From Schistosoma haematobium (Eukaryota; Platyhelminthes; Trematoda; Strigeidida; Schistosomatidae), in NCBI RefSeq assembly GCF_000699445.3, contig NC_067200.1:6526950-6590949 (forward strand): 64,000 nucleotides of DNA, read 5' to 3'. Under the pieces are notes generated by a model. It was not told where the DNA came from, ran no database searches, and saw nothing but the letters and a program-made list of their open reading frames with translations. The position numbers were made by a program, and so were the translations under genes. The stretch's first letter is position 1. Each line of letters starts with the position of its first letter. Positions 11,501-23,500 of this stretch are shown here, one piece after another.

Positions 11501-14500
11501 ATAAATTTTAGTATCTTGTACCATGTCATGTGCACCTGGGATATTCTAGCTTTCGGACAGACTAATCTATTCATTCTTCTTGAGCCACAATTTGACCTTG
11601 TCAATTATTCGCTTATTAACCTTGACTGTTTCCATTTGAGCGTATTTTTGTATTGCTTACCCAACTCATCTCATGTCTGTAGCTTATTTTTGTTTGTGAC
11701 GCTTGGTCAAATCAATTTGACTGACTCGACTTCTCCTCCTCGCTTCATTTTCCATTATGCCAACAGCACTTAGCATCGCTTCCCACACATACTCATGTGC
11801 TTGAATCTTACTAATTCAACTCCTAATTCGCCTCTGTACTTGCTCGATCGTGCACATTAGCTTTTCTGCTTGAATTCGCTTAGTGTGGTCTGTGCTATTA
11901 AATAATAAACTAGTCCGTGCTTCATGTTGCCTACTGAGTTCATACACTGTTGGGATTTATTTTATAATGGTTTTAATTTTTATTAATATAAGAAGCTTTA
12001 GGAATTATCTCTAAGCTAATACACTACAGATTCATGATAGTATGAAAACAATATAACTAGCTCTCCATAGAAAACCACTGAACTCAACATACTTGGATCA
12101 ATAAATTGGATATCAGCTCATCGAAATAATTTGAGATTTGGCAGATATAAGCATCACATCAGTACAACAGGATGAAATTAACTAGATAAATATTAAGGTC
12201 GTAGATGCAGTGATTATAGTATTACCAGTGATAATAAAAAAACGGTTGAGGTTAAATATCGACATCGTCGAATGTCGGCTAAGTGGTCTATAGGTTGAGT
12301 TTGCGCACGAGACCGAAGGTCTTGTTTTAGATTTTCGAGTGTTGAGGATGTGCACTGCTTAAGAGCCCTATACTAGAAAAAAGCGGTCATCCATTATTCT
12401 CTATTCTGGCCTCATCAAATAAGTGTACTTGTATCCCAATGATGATATTCACATTTGGACTTGTACTCGGCATCTTTTACTTCAAAAACCTAATATAATT
12501 AACAGCTGAATATCAACAACTTGAAATTATAAACTCTTTTACAGTTTAGAAATGAAAAACAAAGATTATCTCTTATATATAACATATACATAGTAGTAAA
12601 CAACTTACTTGTGTACTGTAAATGCATGCAGTTTCTCTATCACACATTGGACTAATTTCAATTCCAAATTGTTTTTCTTGATCACCTTGACGAAACATTT
12701 CTTCCATAATTCTTGAAACCCATTCTTGATATATTTTTAATGGTTTTGTTGGATTACTTAAATCAGCTGCATGTATTATACATTCTAATATCTATAGATA
12801 ATTAAAGAGTAAAAAAATATGCTGAGAAATGTGTTTAATGAGTATATGAGCTAAGGTTATACAAACGTGATTTTATCAACTTCGGGATACTCCCCTATTT
12901 GTGATAAAATATACTTGTTCTATGTGCAGTTCATCAAAACAACCTAAAACGTTAGGTTCTTTAGTTGATTATTCAAGATAGTGCATCAGCTGTCGGGAAA
13001 GCACAAAATACTATATATATATATATATATATTCAATGTTTTCATTAACACAAGAAATCGACAGCCGTTGTTACCTTGAATCATTCTCGCAGAATCCATA
13101 GACCTTACTTGAAACACATGGTCCATTTGATAAGAGCCGTTTTCTTCAGTGAGGGGAACTACAAAATCACCAAACACAGTCAACTAGATGTTCTGTCATT
13201 TAAGCCCACAAATGCCCTGGTACGGCCGAGAATGGGGAGTCCGCTTTCCCTCTCGAAATGCTCTCACATGGCCACGCGTATATAGCTTATACCAGGGAAG
13301 TCCTACTCACTGCTTTCTCGTGGCGGTGGTGTTGTTTACGGAATTGACAGGATGAAAAGTGGATGTCCGGCACTTTAACCGGGTTGATGGATATGGAGAG
13401 ACCACCTAGGGGAGTTTGAAAACCCTGATTCCAAACCAATGGTGTACAAGGGCTCGATTACTCTGAAGGAACAATTGGCGTATGAACCAATCGTTGGTCA
13501 CCGGCTTTCATGGAACTGCATTCCCTTACGGTGCTCAACTACCTTGTGGATCAGACCTTCAGGTCGAAGGCTCCAACTATGGCCCCCTAAGAAAACAACC
13601 ATGTTTCGGTTTGGGCACCCAGAAAGTATCACAACCTGCAAACAAATCAAGTGGATTATATGGCACATATGTATTCGGTGCCCCTTTGTACCAGTATTTA
13701 TGTGTTCAAATAAATAAATAAATCTGTCATTTAAAATGGAGATGGCGTTGCAACTTGATCGACTAGAACAACATGATATCGGTTCAGTAATCAAACCATG
13801 TAAAACAGTAAACTCGATGGCTCGTCGAGTATGCGAAAATACGTCAAGTGGTTCTGATACATTTATAGTTAATGTCATATGAAAGAAATGACATTGTGCA
13901 TATTACAATAATAATTTACAGTTGGTAAGCTTTAAAGTAGTGTGAGTCTGTACTAATATGTGTAGACCATATTTGTCACAGAATGATATTATTTCGAGTA
14001 CTATTGAAAACCAAGGAGCAATGGAAAGTTGTTTTTTCCTAGAATAGAACTTCTATGTACTGTTCAAACATGTCTCCAAAGTGCGATCCAATCAAGCACT
14101 TCCAGGTTTCACATGAATCCTTAATTGATAGATTCTCCGAGTTGGAATTTAACAATATTCTTTTAGCTTCAATCAAGTCGGGATGTAGAGTGAAAGTCAT
14201 TAATTTCTATTATGAAACCATAGCTAGAGTTCTGACATATCGTAAGTGGATCAGTCGTCATCAATATTGCATGACTGTTTTAAGATATTGTAAAATGATC
14301 AAAGTTGAAATGCTATCATCATCTTTCTAGATATTATCGAGAATTCACGAAGAGATATTTATCAATTCGAAAAAAACGAATTGAATTAGTTAGAAGTTAA
14401 GCGAATGGTATAAATCAGGAGTGTCATTCATTCAACCAGGTACAATTTGACTCAATGTATTTAAAATGTGAACCAACACGGAAATAATTATCTTTCTTTG

Positions 14501-17500
14501 TATATAGCAATTAAATATTTTCAGGAAAATACCTGCATACGAACTCCGCCTGGAGTCCCTCCGAGGGCTGCTGCCCGTCCCAAGCCCAGATAAACGAAGA
14601 GGGCTGGGCATAGGGTTAGCGACCCTATCCCGTAGAAAACTAACTCGCTAAAAAAACGCTAACCAGAAAAAAATTATTCAAACCAACCTGCATACGAGCT
14701 GAATAACTATCCAAATTGATTACATTGCCTTGAAATGCTTTTTGTTTCTCAACAGTTGTTTTTAAATCAGCCAATAATGACATATGTTTACTCATATCAG
14801 TGGATAATACCTTTAAATTAAAACAAAATAGTAGTAAAGCAATGTGAAAGATTTTAAAAATGAATATTCGTAAGTTACTAGTATTCAATTATAGGTGTCT
14901 TTGAATCATTGCTCAGATATTTGGAATCATCGAGTAGGCAATTCTGATGTTAGACGCAGAATATTACATAAGTAATTGAGAATTGATTGGCTGGGTAGTG
15001 AGTCCTTATTGACTGAGATGATTAGGACGTATGTTGCATTTATCTGTCCACTAATCACCTCGAAAAACAACTATTGATGGTATAGGAGTAGGTTGGAAGA
15101 ATGTTAGCATAAACCAAAAACATAGCATCTGTCCATGATGACACTGACTTTTCCCATTACAATACCATTAAGTAACAGTACCGTTCAGAAACGAAGCAGT
15201 TTCTCAACAAACAAGGAGATCAGATGACCGTCTCATTTGATGATTATAAACAAAGAACAATGATTAAAAAGCTGAGTATAGGCATAGTTTAGGGAATGAC
15301 CAATTAGGATTGAAGAAATAACCTTGCGCGAAGTTCAGAAATGAGTGACTTATCTTATGTTCATTACATGGTAAAACTGACAGCTTTAAAAATATTAAAT
15401 ACTCAATTCTTTATATGTAGATTGCATATAACAAACAAATCAACCCTAAATATAAGTATTTCGATGAAATCATTTACTTAAGCTATACACATTTGTCTTT
15501 ATAGTTATATGGAAATATATATATTTCTATAGAAGAATAGGAAGGATTACATCATAAATTGATTCGAGACTCTTATTATCAAAAAAGGTTATTCAATAAT
15601 CACGAGGTAAATGAAGAATACAAGGCCTCAACATTAGCAATTCACCAAATTAAGCCAAAACTTTAAATGCAAAAATAATATATACAACCTCTCATCCTAC
15701 CTTGACCTTAATTTTCTTCTGTAGTATATATTAGTCTTGCCTTTTTTGCAGTTATTGTTTTGTAATTTCAAACCGTAATCTGTTATCATTATCCTCTGGC
15801 AATTTTTCATGATTATTATTTAATTAGTATTAGAAGGAGTTTTGTGGATATTATAGTAATTTTAATGGTTGAGATCATGAGCCAGTTGAAGCTAGACCAC
15901 CATGGAAAACCTAGATGCCGGCTCAATGGTCTAGTGGTTAAGCGCTCGCACGCGAGACTCATAGGTCCTGGGTTCGAATTTCGCGAAGCGGAATCGTAGA
16001 TGCCCATTGCTGAGGAGTCACAATAGAACGAATCGCCCGTCCAGTGCTTCCAGGTTTTCAATAATGGTCTAATATCAATCAATTCATAATCTCAATCAAG
16101 AACTTTAAAATCTTCACAACCCTATAGTGATAAAAATAATTCAATTGAACAAAATATTAGAAATAAAAGAACTACTACTACTACTTACTAAAGCGATTAC
16201 CATTTTACGAAATAATAATTTTTGTTGATTAGTAAAATATTGTGTAAAATCACATTCTTTCTCTGTATTAATCAATTTAAAAGCTACATGTAAATGATGA
16301 TTTTCCAAGACTGAAATATCATTGTACAATAGAGCTAATTCATGATCTGTGAATCCAGTAGACAAAGATGGTTTTTTTGAAGAAGAAGAAGAAAAAAAAA
16401 GGAATAAAATATAAAAATTTAGATTAACACATTAAGTGGGATGATACAAAGCATTCAATATAGTTTATAAAGTTTAATTTCAGTATACTTACTAATCAGT
16501 CAGGATCAAGAATTATGCTTGAAGTTGTTAGTGTATAAATAGCAAATCAACATGGTAACTATCAGTCATAGTTATTAAAGAGAAATTTAATAAAATAAGC
16601 ATCGTTTATTACTTATAAGACGTTGGATCACTGAGCAAAACACTCATTTGTGAATACGAACAATAAATAATTCAAAATATGTTTAAATAAATATGAGATA
16701 AAGAGACTTTTCATTGCAATGTTAGTCAGGGGGTTATGTTGGGGAGGTTAAATCCCCAGAACTTACTTAAAATAAAAGACCTAATTTTGTAATTTTATTT
16801 AGAAAATTTGAATTTCTTTGTTTACGCGCCAAAAGCGCTCTTTTTCACCTTCATGTCGTATTTCCCACTTGGGAGAATCTTAAATGCTATTGGTACGTTA
16901 TGTCTTTTAGTATGCTATTTTGTGACTCTCTCCGAGGACGGTTTTGTGCTGTATATATACGTTTTGATTTGTGTTTGTTTACGGAATATACTTCTTCATT
17001 CCAAGCTTGGACTTCTCTCTCTAGTTAGCGGGGCTGGGACGCATCGTATAGCTAGCTTATTAGTCTTTGATCACCGAGTCTTTGTTCCGTTCGCAGATTA
17101 AGTGAACTTGTAACCGCTTCAAAACCTAACAGGTTAGGAATGAGATTGGCTTAGAATTTGTATTTAAGATTGGTAGTAAGATTCATGGTTAAAAGTGGAA
17201 TTTAGGGCTGGAGTTATAGGTTATGGGATAAATAAATATACTAATTCTAATTTCTAACTCTGAATCTCAACTTATACGCAACTCAAGGAGGTTGTAGAAT
17301 CATGTAAAATCAATATTATATTCGTTGCAAATTTTTGCATTTTCTGTTATTAAGTAGTCATTTGTATTTGCTGTTTTTTGATTGGCTAAGAGGTGTCGAG
17401 GTCTTATGGTCATTTGCTAATGTGATTTGGCTATACCATTGTTAGAAGCAATCATAATTAATTACTCAATGTTATGGAGAATGGGATAATGTTATTAGTT

Positions 17501-20500
17501 GCAAGCAAACAGCAAGAAGTCATGTTTGAACTAGGCTTTCTGTTAACAACATATACAAATAATTTTAAAAGAATTGACGCTCTTGGTAAAATCTTAACCC
17601 AACATTAATTAGTGTCACTGAGTGGAAAACACTACTATTGAACAACTCCAACAATAAACCTTAGTCCAGGATTTGTTGTCGATAACCTTAAACTATCGAC
17701 TGAAGTAACGATATTCATCCGCTAAGACTAATGACCACTCGATGACTTCATAATAAGCAAACGTCTATGATCAATAATTTGCACCTTACGCAAGTCTTCT
17801 ACTTTCATAGACTATGTTTCACAAACAGAGTAATATAGAGAGGACTGCTGAGGATTGTATTCGTCCTATTGCTTGTAGACGGAACAGATACGACATAAGT
17901 TTTTATTAAATAGCTAAGTTTTAAATGCATTTTTCTAACTTACTTGTATTTATAAGGTATTGATTTGTTAAACCAGGATGGTCGATATCATGTATAGCAC
18001 TAGCAAAGAAAATTGCAAACGTTTCAAGATCACTGAAGATATTCTGAGGAAGTGAATAGAAATAAGCCATAGAAAAAGTTTGTCAGAAAGAGATTGGTTT
18101 TACCTCATTGACACATGACATGTGAAAGCTGCCCTTATCTTTAAAGATTGTAAATAAAATTACTGGACAAATGCTGTGATTATGTAAATTACAATGGTTC
18201 ATTATCTGTCTAATGGTTAACTAAACAAGATATTACAAATAATCTGGACTTTATCATCAGTCATTACACAACGCATTACGTTTATACGTGCAATTACTAA
18301 CTGTTTGCATGTTTATTTGTCGCCATCCAGGAAGTTTAATGTGGACACACGAGCCAGACTCAGTGATCAGTGGGCTATTCACGGGTGTCAGCATGCATGC
18401 CGTTACTCTGACGTTATTGTCACTGTGGACACGTTCACCATTTACCAACTGTTCGCACGGTCACCAGACTAGTAGCATATCCGTTGGCCAATGTCCACCT
18501 CAAGACCTATGATTGGTGGTTGTGCTTAGTGACACGGCCACGAGGAGAGCCTCGTTCACATACCACAGGACGTGTATTTCGACCTGCATAGTAAAAGCCG
18601 CAGGCTAAAGTGATAGGGACATATATGCTTCCAATACACTTACCCAAACTGTTATGAAACAGTGATAAGATTGAGAATTGACTACAGATTCGTAATTAAC
18701 AAAACCAAATGACTAGATGTACAAAACATTAATATACTTATTGTTATATGTTTGTCTTTCCGACCCAGACAAGGATAAGTAAGCTGAGATTTTGATACCA
18801 AGAATAAAATAGACTTCTTCCAATACTATGTCACTTTTATAACTTCTCACTCATAGTTTGATCTTTAACATGTGAACACAGGCATATAGCATCCCTAAAC
18901 TTTCACCCTAACAGCATGTTACCACCTAAAAGGTAGATAAGTTGTTGAATGAGAAAGAGACTATAATAATCAATGTTTATTTCAATTCGACAGTAACTTA
19001 ATCAAAAATAATAACTGTCTACTATTGAATAACTTTCACATTATTCTATTATTAAAAATTATCACCTAACTGTTACCCACATTTTTTGAAATCACTTTTA
19101 AATCTCGATTCAGAAAGATTATTTAAGACTTATTGTTTTGAGGAACAGTTTTACGAAGATAACTTTGCAAATCAGTCTTCAAATTGAGTCCATGATCAAC
19201 AACATGAGTTTAAACTATTAGAACAGATATTACCCTTGTTAATTAGATAAAAAAGGTACTGAACGACGTTCAAAGTACACACCTTAAAATTGATTGACCT
19301 CTGAGTATTGGGTAATGTAATATTTGTTTGATCTTTTATAGTTTGTTCAATTCTATGGATGAAATTGCATTGCCACCGTTATTCTAACTGGCTAGATATC
19401 TAGTGGACAATGCTTTGATAGTAAGTAGCTTGAGGTTGTCGGCAGGAAATACTGAACCAGGGCCTTGTGTCGGGTGACACTCATCAGTATCACATGACTC
19501 TAGTCAATAGAACTGATAGAATTGATGTTTCCTGTGTGATTTGAACCAGAGTCATTCAGGCCCCCAGCCTGAGTGACTAAATTAATAAAGCTAAGGCGAA
19601 CTAATCTGTTATTTTCTCTATAAGTATGGAATTCCAACAAAGTGTTTATCCACAATGCAAAACCTCAAAGTATCATGGCGAGCTCGTCTTTATTTATACA
19701 AATTCAAGTTCGTAAACCTATGTATTTGCACACATACTCAATCGTCTCTTAATAAACAATCACCACAGATCCGTACCGAACCGACTGTCAAGTCGTAACA
19801 AGGATCTCTAAGTATTTTTAAGAGACAATATGCATCAGAAACAAGACAAGCGTATTACAGCAAATAATGAAACATTTGCACGAAAATATTGCCATATCCG
19901 ATCTAAGACTATAGGTATGGTCACTTCCAGGAACAATTTATGGATAATTATTAATATATATATGATATGATCTAGTATGTTTGTGTATAGACTACGTCCT
20001 CTTGGAATATAATATTCGTTCATTGATTGTGGTTACTTAGTGGAAAATTGTGAACCAATAAGGACTTGTCAGTTGGCCTAAGGTTAATTTTTGTGGTTTT
20101 GTATGTATAATTGGTCAATTCATAGATACTAAGTAATATCAATTAGTATTCCAATTGGTGGTTTTCTCATATGCTTTTACTGAGTGGTCACAAGTTATGA
20201 CAGATATGAATAAAGTACCAAGTATAACTTACTTTTAAACTATTACATTGAAATAGTTGATAAGTTGCATGCAATACATCTAAAGCATGAATTGAATTAT
20301 GAAACGGTGCAGTTGAATTGTATCGTGATTCAATTTGTCTTAAACAGTTCAACATTGTCACCGAAGGTATAGACAATTTTTGTAATATATTAGTTTTCTG
20401 TAATAAAATAAAGAAAATGTAAATAACATTTTGATAAAGATTAACAAACCAATAAAGTTTACTGAAAGGAAACAAGAGTGAGTTAATTAATAAGGATACA

Positions 20501-23500
20501 TAATACAACATACAGTATGTAAGCAGGTTGAGACTCATCAACAAGACGTATTTTTGATCTCAAAAAGAATTATATTTATCGTTGTTGGACTCGCGTCTTT
20601 TCATCCAACTCTACAGTCTGAAACTTTAATACAGGATCATTAGAACAAGGTCTTATCACCTACAATATAAATATAGTGGTCGATTAAGTTATATGATATT
20701 AATTTCAATAGTTGAGATCGTGATTCAGTTGAAGCTAGATCACCATAGAAAACCTGGAAGCACAAGATGACCGTTTCGTTCTATTGTGGGACTCCTCAGC
20801 AGTGCGTATCCACGACGCTACCTAGCGGGATTCGAACCCAGGACCTATCAGTCTTGCGTGCGAGCGCTCAACCATTAGACCACTGAGCCGGTCGGTATAC
20901 AATGGTGTTAATTTCTAGCTTCAGTGGCTCAGTGGTCTAATGGTTAAACGTTTGCACGCGAGACCAACAGTTCCTTTGTTCGAATCTTGAGGGGGACGGG
21001 ATAGTGGATGTTCACTGTTGAAGATTCCCACAATAGGAAGAAATGGCCGTCTAGTGCTTCCAGGCTTTTTTCCATGGTGATCTAGCTATAATTGACTCAT
21101 GATTTCAATCATTGAAATTTGTAAAATCATCACAAAACCCTTTCTGATATTATAAGATATTAATTTTATTGTTAAATGATATCTTTTATACAACATATAT
21201 CTATTGTAACATGAATATCTAAGTAGTTGTGTTATAAAATTAGAATTTAGATATTTAATTACAATTTCAATGAAAATGCTCATATTACATTTAGGATAGA
21301 TTTATATTTATTTAACCAATTCCATGCTACTGATATCTCATATTTCTAAGTCAATTTAATCTAGAACGTATTTCCCCTTTTTTTGATTTTCATTTACAAT
21401 TTTAGTTCCTCCACTCAAAGATAACATTTCAACTTGAATATCCACATCATATATTGTAATAAGAGAAGAGAATATGGTTCTTGATAAGTAATTGTCTTAT
21501 TCTTAGTAATAAGTTGAACATTTGACAAAATAATTCTGTTTATATAATGATAATATTAACTTTAAAACAATTAGTCCCATTTGATAAATTTTGATAATGT
21601 AATAAGAAGACAAAGATTATCAGAACTATATGAAGATATATTAGCTCAATACATTTCGAACAATCTGATCACACATTACATACTTGTTAAGAGCATTTGT
21701 ATATATTAAAAAAGAAAATAAAAGGTCAAATAGATGTTTTCGTATAGGGTCCAACAATTTTGTTAGCCATTTAGTCAGATTATGTGTAGGTGATCTGCAC
21801 ATTGATAGAATTGAACGTAAAGGAACATTAGGTTTGTGAATTTTAGGCAGTCCATATAAATGAGGGTACTCGGAACCCATAGGTTTTAGAAAATTAAATT
21901 ACTCTTTATTAATAATATTCATGCGTAGCAATTTTTCTAGGTTTGAATTTACTCTTCTATCTAGTTTGCTAATACCTCCAAATTCAACATCAGGCATAAA
22001 TTTACTATCATCACTAAGGATAGATAACATCTTACTTTTATATTCACATTTATTCATGATAACTACGCCTGATTCTTTATCAGGTTTTAACAAGACAATA
22101 TCAGAGTTTGTTTGTAGTTCTTTTAATGATTTAAAATACTGAGAAGTTAATATGCTTCTCTGTTTCGGTCCAACATTATGAAATTGATGTGCTCTATCCA
22201 CTAGTTTAGCTTTACACCAGCTTTGATTATTTGAAGACGTAGGGGTTAGAGTACTCAGTTGATCATAGAGATTTTCTAACTGGGCATTTATTTCCAATTC
22301 AGACATTTGCGTTATAGGGACCGAGAAATTAAAACCAAGAGAAAGTGCTTCCTTTTCATTAACAAACAATACAATGGACGATAAACTAGTGACATACTTT
22401 TCAGGATTTACTGGGAATAAATTAACTTGATTAGTAGTAATACAATATTAGCATTCAAAAGGTCAGTTTAATGTTGTTCAAAGGTCGTCCATAAATCATA
22501 GTCTCACCTAAAAGTTCCTATTATTTTACTTATTCATTAGAACCACAATTCATTCACAACATTACAAAAAAAAAAAAAATAAACATTCTGACGACCTACT
22601 ATCAACTTCATTACATCTAGTCATCATAAAATAATATTTATTATGAAAGTTTATCTAAGATTTAAAGTTATGAACAATATTTTGACTGAGGTTATTCTCA
22701 ATGTTCTCAATTTTATTTAATGTATGTCACCCAGCAACTAAGGTCAGTTTTCGATTCATTTACTGAGTGAGTATTGTATATTAAAGTCCTGCACCCGGGC
22801 AGTAACACAGTCCTCATACAAATCAAATGAGATTTGTGTGGCGTATATGTATTTGGTAACCCGTTGTACCAATATCTATGTGTTCAAATAAATGAATAAA
22901 TAAATCTGTATATTAAGGTGGAATTATGATCAAAGCTTCTGAAGTTATCCTCAACACTTTACTAGAAATTTGTCCAGTGTAACTTAACCAGATATGCCGA
23001 ATAAAAGAAATACAAATAGAACAGGGTTCAAAAATGAAATCCTTAATGAAAATCACACCCTAATACATTGCACTAATTCACTAAATCAACAATAAATGGA
23101 CTGAAAATATTATGTAATACAAAACATGTTTAATATACATTAGAAAATATGGCGAGACTCTAATTTATGGACGACTTTTGAACGAATATTAAGTAATATC
23201 AGAATGGGTTTTGTGGAGATTTTAGAAATTTCACAGATTGAAATCATGAGTCAGTTGAAGCTAGACCACCATTGAAAACCTGGAAGCACTGGACGGCCGT
23301 TTCGTCCTAGTACGGGACTCCTCAGCAGTGCGCACCCACGATCCCGCACCACGCGGGGCTCGAACCCAGGACCTATTGGCTTCGCGCGCGAGCACTTAAC
23401 CAACTAGACCACTGAGCCGGCCTCCAACGGTGTTAATGTCTAACTTCAACCAATCCACGAAGTTGCGCCACTGTACACCATTGTCTTCAGTGAGTTCCTA

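Noticed and set aside
13439..13878. Open frames of 79-126 codons on both strands.
   Set aside because: They lie in or next to a family C repeat, overlap each other on both strands and match no protein family I know.
15816..16082. Open frame of 88 codons on the minus strand, and similar ones at 23579, 36410, 54336, 57356 and 57513.
   Set aside because: All are translations of the tRNA-like, hammerhead SINE, not genes.
18257..18512. Overlapping open frames on both strands at 18257-18512.
   Set aside because: No motif, no splice context, and the block looks like an unclassified repeat.
20820..20960. tRNA-like sequences with A and B boxes as possible tRNA genes.
   Set aside because: They do not form a full cloverleaf with acceptor stem and are embedded in SINEs repeated through the window.
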